From Petunia secreta (taxonomy: Eukaryota; Streptophyta; Magnoliopsida; Solanales; Solanaceae), in contig JARKIP010000005.1 of assembly GCA_029990175.1 (NCBI GenBank), forward strand, positions 48,411,001-48,475,000: a DNA stretch of 64,000 nucleotides, in the 5' to 3' direction. The position numbers were made by a program, and so were the translations under genes. The notes beneath the pieces are model-generated. The model saw only the letters and a program-made list of their open reading frames with translations. It was not told the origin of the DNA and did no database searches. This document shows, one piece after another, positions 1 through 10,789 of the stretch. The number at the start of each line of letters is the position of its first letter. The first letter of the stretch is position 1.

Positions 1-2077
1 GTCGTGCCGCGACGTTAAATCAAGCGCTTCTTGGGAGGCAACCCAATTTGCTTGCTATACTTTTATTTATTTTTATTATTATTTTTATGGTTGTATATTA
101 CATTGGGTGATTCTTTGGATTGCGGGTTCATGTAATGTCGAGTTTAAATGTGGGGTGTCCTGACCCCTGCCTAATATTGATGACCTGCTGGGGGAAGTCT
201 GAGTACCCCTTGCTCTACGTACGCTTGGTGGGTTCGTGATAGAGATGGCGTCACTGCTAGCGCCAAAGGCTAGATCTTTCGGCCTTCAGGGAAGTTCCTT
301 AACTCTTGTATTTTATTTTTAGCACTGAGGACATTGCTTAGTTTTAAGTGTGGGGTGGGGAACTCTCCCTTATTTTTGAGGTTAGGGATGCATGTACTGT
401 TAGGATTTTTTTATTTTGTCACTTGACTTTATTTTTATTTGTTCTTGCTTTAATATATGAAAAAATGAAAAAAAATAGAAAACCAACGAAAAATTCCAAA
501 AAAATTTTCCTTTTAGTCTTTATTAGTGGTACATGTCATCCACCCCGTGGTTTTTCTTATGGCTCGGTTCTTTTCCACGGGGAGACCTTTGAACCGGGTA
601 GTTTTTTATTTTTAGGATTAGAATAGTTAGTATAGGTGACCCTAGACGAAGAAATTAGGTAGAATGCTAGGTGCCTTTGATTTGTTTGATACCGGTGGAC
701 TTGAACTTGATTGCATGTGCTATTTGTGGTGTCCTTGGGTTTTTAAATTGTGATGCATGCCTAGAAAAAAATTGGAACGACCCCCTTGAGATGCTTGAGT
801 CCACTTGCTTGACTTTGTTGTGAACCTTTGTGCATTTGTGCTTAATTTTCCACAAGTTGCACCTTATTTGTTTGATTGAGAGTTGTTGATGGAGCCTTTT
901 TGTGTGGATCATGTGCAATGTGTGTGTGAGGCATAGTCTTATTGTACTCTGTGTTGCATATTAATGTCTAGAACTTGCCCCGTGTGTGTGCAAAGCGAAA
1001 TCCTAGGTTTGCTCTAGTCAGGAAATGATACATGCCTTCTTTTGATTTGCCTACCCTTACATATACACCTTGACTTGATTGTTGTGAATTCTTTGACCTT
1101 TTTGTTGGCACCCACACCCCAAGCCTACCCACTTGTTCTAAATTGTTCTCTTTTGGTCCTTACTCCTTAAGCACTTTAGTTGATATTGTGATATTATTTT
1201 GGAGTTGTGGTTGGATTTTGGGAGGTTTTTGAGTGGAACTAATGAAGGGGAATACTTGAATGAATTGTGTAGCAGTTGTTTATGAGTATTGGCAAGGTTG
1301 GAAAGTAATGAAATTGAGAAAGAAAAAAGAAGAGCAAAGTTGAAAAAGAAAAAATTGTGGAAAAAGAAATAAAGAGAAAAGAATATCCATCCATTGCTAG
1401 TGTGTGCTTAAAAGAAAATTGCTACATGTTGAGAAGGTGTGTGTGAAGGTTGTTGATTGGATGGCTTTGATGGGAATTGTGTTTGAAATAATTGTGATGT
1501 ATTAAAGTGCTTAGGGAGGTAGTCACTATTACCATATGTATCCTACCCGCCCCTTATCCTACATTACGACCTTTTTAAAGTCCTAGTTAATCCCGATTGG
1601 AGTGAGCTTACATTAGTGGAGTCCTACACTACGGGCAAGCCTATGGTACATTGTGTGTGACATGTGAGACTTTCATGAGAGTGAGTGAATTCGTTTGTTA
1701 TTGCCCCCGTTCTATTCATGATATTTATTGTTGTGTGTCATCTTTGGGGGGCACTCTTTTTCTTCATATTGGTGAAGGCACATGGTTTGCATGAAATAGG
1801 TGAAGTTGATGGTTTCTTGGTTGAGTAGATAGGTGTGATTTTGTGAGAGCATAGTTGCAATAAGTTGAGTTTGTGCATTTGAGCTATTTTGGGGTGGTTG
1901 TTCTCATATTTTTTTGAGTTTGCTAAATTGTTGGCATGTTTGTGGATCCATAGTAGTCATGTGTGCATTTGTTCAATGATCGGTATCAACCATAATCATA
2001 GGCAGACCTGTTTTACCAAGATTGGGAAGTTAGTTGTGACTTGCTCGAGGGCGAGCAAAGGTTCAAGTGTGGGGTGG
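1..2077 (+). mobile_element. Athila-type Ty3/gypsy element, copy A: 3' internal non-coding region
   Basis: The first 2 kb is the 3' untranslated part of an LTR retrotransposon. It is nearly colinear with 59487-60794 (copy B), including the motif GCGCTTCTTGGGAGGCAACC that I associate with plant Athila-like elements. It ends in a polypurine-type tract immediately before an LTR. No credible gene is present: the 92-codon frame at 348-626 recurs in copy B only because the DNA is duplicated. A purine-rich stretch lies near 1307-1385. Copy A holds about 728 bp (1272-1999) that copy B lacks. The upstream coding part lies outside the window. Confidence 0.75.
2065..2077 (+). other. Polypurine tract of Athila-type element, copy A
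   Basis: AAGTGTGGGGTGG directly precedes the LTR start TGATGTTTGG. The same tract and junction recur at 60782-60794. This is the expected position of the plus-strand priming site. Confidence 0.7.
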
Positions 2078-2550
2078 TGATGTTTGGCATTTTATGCCTA
2101 TATTTCCTTAATATTTCCGCATGTTTGAGCTTGTTATTCGCTCGTTTTATAGTTTATGAATGTGGTTTTGCACTAATTTTATCTCGTGTGTATGTAGGTT
2201 GTTATGAAGTGCATTTGGAGCTTTATAGAACGTGATTGAGCAAGGAATGATGGGAAGTTGATTGAGGATTGGATTGAGCACACGAGGGCACGACACGAAG
2301 CGAGCAAAGGAGTAAACGAAATAGAAAGTTGCCTGGCGCTACAGGAGGCGCGCCGCGCCAGCCAAAGCGCCCAGCTTCTGGTGTGTTTGGCTGCGCGGCG
2401 CGTGGCTAAAGCGGGCAAAGTTTGGCGTGTTCTGGTTGTCCCAACACGGTCGGGGGCGCGGGGCGCCCGTTATAGCACCCCTTGAGCGGATTTTTACTTC
2501 CTATTTCGTCTAGGCCTGGGTCTAACTTATTACTAGGTGTTCGTAAATCC

Positions 2551-2558
2551 TATAAATA
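2551..2558 (+). promoter_or_regulatory. TATA box of Athila-type LTR
   Basis: TATAAATA within AATCCTATAAATACTC, downstream of the GC-rich U3-like section. This is the usual arrangement of an LTR promoter; the transcription start was not determined. Confidence 0.55.
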
Positions 2559-2830
2559 CTCTTTTACTTGGTTTTTGATAGAAGTTCAGACTTTGGAGCA
2601 AATTGGATAGCTCATAACATCAAGAACAAGGGTTTTTCTTCCTTCCATTAATCTATTACATCATTATTTCATTATTTCATCAAATCTTGGTGTTGTTGTT
2701 ATGAGTATGCGTAGCTAAATATATCGTTCTAGGGTTAGAGTATTTCATGAAAGTTGATGTTTGAAGATTGATTTCCATTAATTGAATCCCATAACGGGTT
2801 GCTTATTCTTTCTTGATTTCACTTGTGTAA

Positions 2831-2835
2831 TTGTC
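2831..2835. repeat. Target site duplication of TE2, left copy (TTGTC)
   Basis: TTGTC directly abuts the TE2 LTR start TGATAAG. The identical pentamer follows the TE2 3' LTR end (CTTATCA) at 57696-57700, and the Athila LTR continues after it. A 5-bp duplication is normal for Ty3/gypsy integration. Confidence 0.85.
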
Positions 2836-3286
2836 TGATAAGACCCAAATCGAGCAACCATCTAAAAACATCATCCAAGGCCAAGGAAGGGCTTATGCAT
2901 TGAAACGCCATGGAACGAGGAGCCTTGGAGACACATTTCAAGGCGTTTCAAGCATTCAGGGAAGTAGGCGGACCGCCTAGTGCAAAGGGGCGGACCGCCC
3001 ACTTATTGTTCACTCTCTGGATCTCAGTCCGCCTGCTGCAGAGGCGGAGGGCCTACTTGGGGCGCCTACTGAAGACTAGGCGGACCGCCTAGTACAAACA
3101 GGCGGGGCGCCTAGTAATGAGAAGCATGCGGGATTTGCTAGTTTTTAGCCTATGTAATTTCTATTATGCCCCTACGTGGCTTATGACTTTAGAACTTACT
3201 TAAGGGTACTTTAGGCCTTTCCTTATGTCTTGAATGAGGCCTATAAATACTCCATAGCTTAGCATTTTTACTAAGTTAGCTATTAT
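2836..3286 (+). repeat. TE2 5' LTR, left 451 bp
   Basis: Matches 56955-57405 with 3 differences that I can see. It starts TGATAAG, carries several GGCGGACCGCC inverted motifs and a TATA box, and stops at 3286 in the middle of the LTR. The remainder is at 51897-52161. Left (451) plus right (265) plus 25 missing bases equals the 741 bp of the intact 3' LTR. Confidence 0.9.
3242..3250 (+). promoter_or_regulatory. TATA box of TE2 5' LTR
   Basis: TATAAATAC in GAGGCCTATAAATACTCC, also present in the 3' LTR near 57361. The 48.6-kb block begins about 40 bp downstream, close to the expected transcription start, so this LTR should no longer drive TE2. Confidence 0.55.
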
Positions 3287-3733
3287 TAAAATGCGAGACT
3301 TATGGACATGGCCGAACTCCGGTTTTCGAGTTGCCTACATATCTCGAGCTGAAAGAGAATCAGGCCATATGTAGTTCAATGACACTTGGATACGAAAATT
3401 CCACGATTGATAGGAAAGGACGCACGAATAGGGAAGAATTCAAACTGACGTCCTAATCTGAAGCAAAAGATTATGATAGAATTTGCTTGTTCGAGTGCGA
3501 TTCTTCAGATCCTCGTTGACGAGTCTAGCTCATATCAACGATTGCGCCAGTTCACTGCTAAGAAAGAGTTCCACGTTATGCTCCAAATGCTGCTGCCTTG
3601 CTGCTAAAATTCTGTAACAAACTCGGCAAATAGTAAGCGAGCAACTGCTAGTAAATTTTGATAATCAAAGTAAGAAATGAGAAAATATTGATGACACAAA
3701 TTTGCAAGTGCGGGTTCCGATATCATTGATAAG

Positions 3734-4780
3734 TTGTCTTCCAAATCAACTGGCAAAGCAATAAAGCAAGTGCGAAGGCATAATGCAAATCATTTCAACA
3801 ATCTTGACAAATCAACTGGCAAGCCGGTCGGGCATGAAGCAAGGAGCATCTTGGGGTTGATTGTCGAACAAATCAGCTGGCGAACCGGTCCGGCACGAAG
3901 CAAGGAGGGTCTCGGGACTAACCTGTTAACCTGAAAAGTAAAACAAGACGTAATACAAAGAAAATGCGAAGGCATAATTTAAAGCAAGTGCAAAGCAATT
4001 TGAACAATCTTGACAAATCAACTGGCAAGCCGGTCGGGCACGTAGCAAGGAGGGTCTTGGGGTTGATTGTCAACAAATCAGCTGGCAATCCGGTCCGGCA
4101 CAAAGCAAGGAGGGTCTCGGAGCTGAGCTGTTAACCTGTTAAGCTAAAAGTAAAGCGGTTCATAATATAAAGCAAGTGCAAAGTCATAATTGAAAGCAAG
4201 TGCAAGGCAATTTGAACATCTTGACAAATCAACTGGAAAGCCGGTCGGGCACGCATCAAGGAGGGTCTTGGGGCTGATTGTCGACAAATCAGCTGGCAAT
4301 CCGGTCGGGCACAAAGCAAGGAGGGTCTCGGGGCTGACCTGTTAAGCTAAAAGTAAAGCGGTTCATAATATAAAGCAAGTGCAAAGTCATAATTGAAAGC
4401 AAGTGCAAAGCAATTTAGCGTGAAATATAAAGCAACGTCAAAACGATTTAGCGAATCAACAGGCGTGAAATTCCAACAAGATAGAAGCCTCGCCTGGTGG
4501 TCAACCTGAAAAACATAAAGCAAGGCATCAATTTTAAAGCAAGTGCGACGACATAATTTAAAGCAAGTGCAAAGAAAAGCAGTGCGGGAATGTAGAGCAA
4601 TGCAAGAGCCATTTGGCGAATCAATAGGCGAGATAGTCCAACAAAGGGAATCCTCGTAGCCGATGGTCAACCTGAAAGTGTAAAGCAAGGCGTTAATTTT
4701 AAAGCAAGTGCGAAGACATAATTCAAAGAAAATGCAAAGCAAAACAATACGGCAATGTAGTGCTATAGCCATTGATAAAT
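3734..4780. repeat. Tandem repeat array in Tat 3' region
   Basis: Units of roughly 205-210 bp begin with CTTGACAAATCAACTGG near 3804, 4009 and 4219. Each has an inner half-repeat around GGCAAGCCGGTCGGGCAC and GCAAGGAGGGTCT. Degenerate further units with AAAGCAAGTGC follow to about 4780. Tandem repeats in 3' untranslated regions are known from the Tat/Ogre lineage. Confidence 0.7.
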
Positions 4781-5604
4781 CAATTGGCGAGACAATCCGG
4801 CAAGGATGGCTTTGTGCGGATTATCACCTGAAACAAAGCAATGCCCAATTTGGCTTAGTTTTGAAAACACAAAACAGCTTCGGCTTTGTCGCCTATTAGG
4901 AATGAAAGTCATAGAGGTAGAAATGCCGCCTGTTCGGAAATAACTCATGACAAAGCATAATGCTTTAAGTCATGAAAAAGGCAATGCGACGCAATCTGCC
5001 ACACAACTTTGGATGCGCGTTCAATAAATTGTTCATCCATAGTGCAAATGATCCTTTCATTGCAAGCTTTCATGTTCCTGCTCTCAAAGAAAACTTTGTT
5101 AGTTTTGGGGAGGGGTGTTTGATTTGTGCTGATTCATCTTGAACTTGCTGCCGCTGCTCCCTCGTTCTTCTTTAGGCTTGGGCTTGCAAATTATACTCAG
5201 AGACTTGACTTATGAACTCAATATTGTATAATATTTCAAGATAGAGGCAAAGTAAAGTAATTTGATAAAATATTAAACAAATAATCATTGATATGCAACC
5301 AAAGTTATAATGCATTTAAAAATTTCTGCTTTAACTCAAACTCATTGAAACAAACTGAATGTCCTTTGTCTTTGCAACTTATGTTAATCTTGAATACTTT
5401 TAGAACTTTGCCACTTAATCCTTTGATAAGCCATACCAATTTTGTAAAAATCTACCCCAGTTATAATCTTTATGCCTTAGAACTCTCTTTTGCAAAGTTT
5501 GCCCCGGTTTCTATCTTCCATATCTTCAATTCGTCTTGCAAAATTTGCCCCAGTTGCTTGCCTTAGGGGAAACTAAAAATTTTAATATTATAGAGTCGAG
5601 CCCG

Positions 5605-5975
5605 TTAAGAGCGCCTACGTATCCCTCCTTGGGAATCAGACTTTGCGTAGTTCTGCTTACATAAAGATTTTTTTGGGGAAGTATGGCAATCTAAGTCCGA
5701 AGACGCATCCGAATTGAAAAACCTACACATCTGCCCAGATGCATAGTTCGAAATTACATCATAAAAGATAAACAAGCCTAAAGTGTTACAATATTTTAAC
5801 CGAATCCGATGGGGATTGCCAACTTATCCTGGTGCCATTGCAGGAATCAGGTCAAAAGTAGTTCAAACTTACATAAAAGAGGAAATAGGGGATTCCTATG
5901 CTAGTGTAACCGAGCTCTATATGAGTTGCTTACGTATCCCAGCCCTGGGAATCAGGTTACGCGTAGTTCACATTA
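5605..5975. repeat. Three copies of a conserved hairpin-like module
   Basis: Near 5608-5660, 5815-5868 and 5928-5975, and once more at 3338-3386, the pattern is CCTACGTATCCC, a short spacer, GGGAATCAG, then a CGTAGTTC-like end. TACGTA/TACG-type ends and CCC/GGG inner arms could pair. The second copy is degenerate. Function unknown. Confidence 0.5.
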
Positions 5976-6718
5976 CAATCAAAATTACATTAAAACAATG
6001 CTAACTTGCGGTTGCTTCAGACATAATATCTCTTGACAATATCTCCGTTGATTACCTTTGGCCGAACTTGATCATAAACATCCGTCAGGATTAGTGTTCT
6101 TCCACATAATGACATTGCCAACTTGGTGAAAATTTTCCTGTTACTTCTTCTTAATTAGGAAAGAGCTTCTTCAACACCAATTGCCCGGGTTTGAAGTAAA
6201 CTATTCAAATCTTCTCTTCGCGCATTCAAGATCTTCCAACTTATCTTCTTGAATGGTTTCTCAAATAAAGGACCTCCATTTATATAGATAAACCGCTTCG
6301 GCTTCAATTACCGGCAAATAAAGCTGCCCCAGTTTGAAGTTCTAACGGTAATGTAATATGCAAAGAGTGCAAAAGTAAATTTTCACTGCATCATCCTTAA
6401 ATTGTTCAGTTGTTTCGTTATAGGCCACAACCCAAGTTTAAGCAGGTTTTGTTATTTTTAATTTGAAACAATAGTAAGTATATTAATCAGAAGCAAATAA
6501 TAAAGCACGTAAATAATTAAAGTATAGCAAAATAATAAGGTAGGAATGCAGTGCATTTGTTTATTCAAAACCTAATTTAGGGGAGGCATACAACATAAAA
6601 GTAAACATGCAGGATTTAAAAGAGTTATTTGAAAGACGTAAACATAAACAAAGTGCAAAACACAGTTCAGGGCCTCAAGCTGACTGTGATGCCAAAACAA
6701 AAATAGGGAGCTCATTCA

Positions 6719-8983
6719 TCAAGTCTCTTTTGGACCACAAGTCCAATTAGCCATCACATCACTTGATTCAGCATTCTGCACATGTGGCTCTTTCTCAAAA
6801 TCTTCAATAGTTGCACTGTATTTCAATCCATCATTCAAGAATAGGCCGCCAACACCTTCAATCAAATTCTGCATGGACATTTCTGGTGCTTGGACAAATG
6901 ACTGGTTCAATGGTAAAAGAGGCTGTGGTGTGACACTAGTCGGCTTCTTTTCATACTCAGCCTTTTCGATATTTCCTTCAACGGGGTTGCAACCTAGGCC
7001 AAAAGTTCCCTCATTATTTGGAAAAAGAGTTAATGTTTGCTTAGGTACCTTAGAAGCAATATTATCAACCTTTACATCATAAATAGAGACTATGGTGCCC
7101 TTCAGATTTGGCTCTTCCTCAATAGAAATCATATTAACTGCATTGTTGCCATGATTGGGAAGAGGATTATCATGCACATTTGGCTGAGTGCCGGTGAGTT
7201 GAATGGTGCCTGCTTTGATTAGACCATCGACCTTGTCTTTGAAAGAATAACATCTCTCAATATCATGGCCGGCTGCTCCTGAGTGATAAGCACAGTGCTT
7301 ATTTGCATCATACCATTTTGGAGGTGGGTTTGGGGTGTTATTAGGGATAGGCTGCACAACTCCCGCATTTCTTAATCTCTTAAAAAGCTGGCCATATGAC
7401 TCGGCTAGGGGAGTATAGGTTTTGGTTGCTCTCCTTTCATAATTTTGATTAAATCCTTGCACATTGGGACGAACAGGAGAACGAGGCTGGTAATTCTGAG
7501 GTGCTTGAAAATTTGGTTGACGAGGGTATTGATTAGGTGTATGTACTTTAGGTTGGTAGTAATTTGTTTGTGCACTGTAAACCGAATAAGGAACAGGTGG
7601 CATCTGGTAGTGAGTGGAGTAATTTGGGTAATATGGGTTTTGGTAGGTGGGAAAAGCAGATGAGTTGTCAAAATTCAACTTTCCCGCCGGTCGACACTCG
7701 ATGTCTCCCACAACAGCTCCCACTTCCTCTTTCTTCTTTTTGTTAAGGCCATTACCAGACCCAGACTGGATTGCCTTACTTGTAGCTTGCAAAGCGGCCA
7801 AATTTGTGATCCTACCAGATTTCAAACCAGCTTCATACATCTCTCCCGTTTTCACTAGATTGGCAAAAGTAGAGTTTGTCATGGATGCCATTCGATCATA
7901 GTAGAATTCATCCAATGTCTCGATGAAATGTCCCACAAACTCTTCCTCACTCATGGGAGGCTTAACTTTGGCCGCCTCACTCCTCCAATGTACTGCGTAT
8001 TCCCTAAAAGTCTCGGTCGGCTTCTTCTTAAACCTTGCAATAGCCAACCGATCTAATGGTATTACAGCATAGAAACCAAAACGCTCCATGAAGTCGTGAG
8101 CCATACTCCTCCAGTTAATCCATTTTGAGGGATCCTGCTCGGAGTACCAGTTTAAAGCTTCGCCTTCAAGACTATGAATGAATGATTTCATACGGAGCTC
8201 TTCATTCTTCCCCACTCCCAAGGTTTCACAGTACCTTCTCAAATGGGCTCGGGGGTTGCCTTTGCCATCAAACTTAACAAACTTTGGTACTTTGTACCCT
8301 TCTGGGTATTCCATTCCAGGATGAACACACAAGTCTTCATATTCTAGACTTTCCTTGTCCTTGCCTATTGATGCTTTGCTAAGAGCAGTGTAATCATCAA
8401 TTTGCATAATAGGAACATCTTACCCGCCAGATACCTCTACTTGGACTAATGGTACGGATGGATTTTCAGTATAAGCTTGCGAGATAGGTTCATTTTGGTA
8501 AGTGGAGGTTTGGTATGGATATGGAGTGTGTGTTTGATAATAAGTATTGCCAGGGTGTGGGGTATATGATGGGTATTGTTGATGTGATGGGTAGATGGGT
8601 GGTCGGTTGATTGTTTGGCTAGATTGAGCGTTATTTGGAGGTGGAGCTTGGGCAAGTGGCAAGTTGCTTTGGTGGACTGGTACTTTTAGAGAATTATGGG
8701 TGTTCAAAGGTGTGTTCATATTGGCGACCCCATCAATTGAGTTCAAAGATTGCCCCAGAGATTGTCCTATTTTACCAAGAGAGTGGGATGCATCGGGCCC
8801 ATGCAGCAGCGTGTTTTTAGGAGTTTGCCCTTTTACCGCAGCCAGCTCATCTTTTAACATCTGTAGTTCCTTAGTCATTTCAAGAATCAGCTCGTCTTGA
8901 GCAATAATGACATTTTCTCTTGACGATTCAGGAGTTGCAGGATTTTTCTCGGTATTGCGAGGTTCATCATCTATTCCAGTCAT
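6719..8983 (-). pseudogene. Tat-lineage gag polyprotein, one in-frame stop
   Basis: Two reading frames, 187 codons (8983-8420) and 562 codons (8407-6719), lie in the same frame and are separated by a single TAA at about 8420-8422, so this is one ~750-codon gag with a nonsense mutation. The N-terminal part has a coiled-coil-like stretch and a Pro/Gln/Tyr-rich segment. The second part holds the retrotransposon gag fold (YPEGYKVPKF, then LEGEALNWYSEQ and FMERFGF) and a zinc-knuckle variant C-x2-H-x5-H-x4-C (CAYHSGAAGHDIERC). Gag would form the virus-like particle. It ends without fusion to a protease. The 187-codon segment starts at a plausible ATG downstream of the leader. Confidence 0.8.
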
Positions 8984-10768
8984 TGTCAGTTGTGGAAATA
9001 TGTACCAGTATGCAGATTGGTCCTTTGCCCTTGTGTAGTAGGAGTGATCAGCCAGCTTAAATCAACACAAATCAAACCTCTGTTTGGGGGATAAACAAAA
9101 CAAAAGAAAAAGTTCAAAAGTAGCCATGTTAGTTTGCATGTCATTGGCAAAATTGCACACAAATCACGTAGAGCGCATCACGTAGCGCTTTGTATTCAAG
9201 TTTGACATAAGGCAATCACAATTAGTTGAACATAAAAAATGCGAACGCGTCCTACCCTGTAACGTACCTCTTTGTGCCAGAGGTGGGCCTAAGACGCGCA
9301 AACAAGTGGTAATGAAAAATAGTTCATGCCAGTTTTGAGCAATTCAAATTTAGAGTAAGCAATAAATAATAACAATAATTGATAATAATCAGCTCTCCGC
9401 CTCAACACTACAATTCGTTATCCCAACTAACTTCCAAAAGTTGGTGTCAACTCGAAATTTTAACACAGCTCTTGCTCTCTACAACATCTGCACAAAATTC
9501 TAAACCAAAATGCATAAAACCTGAAACAAACCTCTATACCTTTTGCAAACATCAACGCTCCTCCAAGCACAACTCCCAATTATTTCACAACATCCAAGGG
9601 TGAGATTTCCAATTCCCTTCACAATACCAGACTGCAAATTATGAAAGGCACCAATTGGCCGTTCAAAAATAAAATCTCACTGGTCGTCGGCTTTACTCAA
9701 GCCTCTCAGCTTCCTAGGTATTGCAAGGCTCACAGACCTTGTTCATAGGGCTCCTCACTGGTCCTCGGCTTTAATCAAGCCTCTCAGTTTCCTAGGTAGC
9801 CAAGACCGCACTGGTCTTCAAGGAGGGACCCCATTGGTCGTTTATAGACATAGGGGCTTCCCTCTCCTAGTATGCGACAAGCATACTTCATTCCATAAGA
9901 ATTTGCAGTTGGTTAGTCAATATGGGACTGCACACACGCAAAGCCATTCATGAGAGGGACCCCACTGATCTTTTAAAGACACCAGGGGCTTCGCCTCTTA
10001 GATCTCACTACACCATACCATCTCCAAAACACAAACCAATCAAATCTGCCTAACTTTCCCTGGACTGCAATTCTGTCTATGATCTCAAATTCTATGTGGA
10101 CCGCTATGACCACATAAATTTTGCTAAATTCTTCCATTTTCTGCCCTAAAAGACAACATAGAAGACAAAATTCCAAATCTGATTTTTCTCAAAACATGGT
10201 TAGGACTGAGGATTCCTTATCACATAGCACATAATATGCATTGTCGTTGGGTTTCAAAAACCCATTGACGTAAGGGCGGTTTCCTAACTATGGAGGCGGT
10301 ATCAAGAACCGGGTCCATACTAAGGTGTAAATGCATGCATGCTCCTAAAAGCTCAATCTAAGAGTGGGCTAACGGTTGAGGCTGACTCGACCTACCTGGC
10401 CTCACAACGCAGTAGAACTGGCCATGACAAAACCAGGCAATCTCAATATCCCGAACTAACTTTTGGTGACATGAAAGAAGTTTCAAAGAGTGAGGTAAGG
10501 GCAATTCCCTTCCTGCATAACTACCCGTCAAGCGGGTGCTCCGTGATGAAATAAATGAGGTGAAAGAGAATTGACAGGCTCCATGAGGGAGGAAATATGA
10601 ACGGAATGTGGACTATGCACAAATAAAAACATTCTTCAATACATTCATTTCCAACAATTAATTCTACGCATGCAAACAAACAAAGAGTTCAGCTACGCAT
10701 ACATACAATCAACACATACATAAATAACGCAAATTCGTAAAAAATTTTTTGTTAGAACCATTTGCGTA
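8984..10768 (-). other. 5' leader of minus-strand Tat element
   Basis: No gene is evident. Around 9240-9300 is a segment whose reverse complement contains CACCTCTGGCACAAAGAGGT, shared with the leader of the plus-strand Tat element (44545-44575). Imperfect repeats with CACTGGTC...CAAGCCTCTCAG...TCCTAGGTA lie at about 9650-9980. Confidence 0.5.
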
Positions 10769-10786
10769 TCCCTAGAGGAGTCGCCA
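10769..10786 (-). other. Primer binding site, tRNA-Arg type
   Basis: On the minus strand the sequence reads TGGCGACTCCTCTAGGGA, 3 nt after the LTR end ...TTCAACA. Tat/Ogre elements typically use a TGGCGACTCCGCTGGGGA-like tRNA-Arg site; this copy differs at a few positions. Confidence 0.65.
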
Positions 10787-10789
10787 CGC

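Larger units (their letters stand above)
2078..2835 (+). repeat. Athila-type LTR, left part (split by TE2)
   Basis: The LTR begins TGATGTTTGGC after the polypurine tract and is interrupted at 2835 by TE2; it resumes at 57701 and ends in ACA at 58286, just before a tRNA-Asp-type primer site. Total reconstructed length is about 1.34 kb (758 + 586 bp). It serves both as 3' LTR of copy A and 5' LTR of copy B. A GC-rich section around 2333-2480 contains GGCGCGCC-like inverted motifs upstream of the TATA box. Confidence 0.8.
3287..6718 (-). other. Non-coding 3' region of minus-strand Tat element
   Basis: No gene is visible. It holds a tandem array (about 3734-4780), repeated GCCTACGTATC...GAATCAG...CGTAGTTC modules (3338-3386 and three copies in 5605-5975), and AT-rich single-copy sequence. 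Short reading frames here have no family resemblance. Confidence 0.6.

Noticed and set aside
348..626. 92-codon frame repeated at 59828-60106
   Set aside because: It is conserved only because the surrounding non-coding region is duplicated; low-complexity Phe/Lys-rich composition and no domain.
2910..3092. 60-codon frame repeated at 57029-57211
   Set aside because: It lies within the TE2 LTR and follows the GC-rich motif array; not a gene.
3734..4948. Several 60-141-codon frames on both strands
   Set aside because: By-products of a tandem repeat array; no homology or start context.
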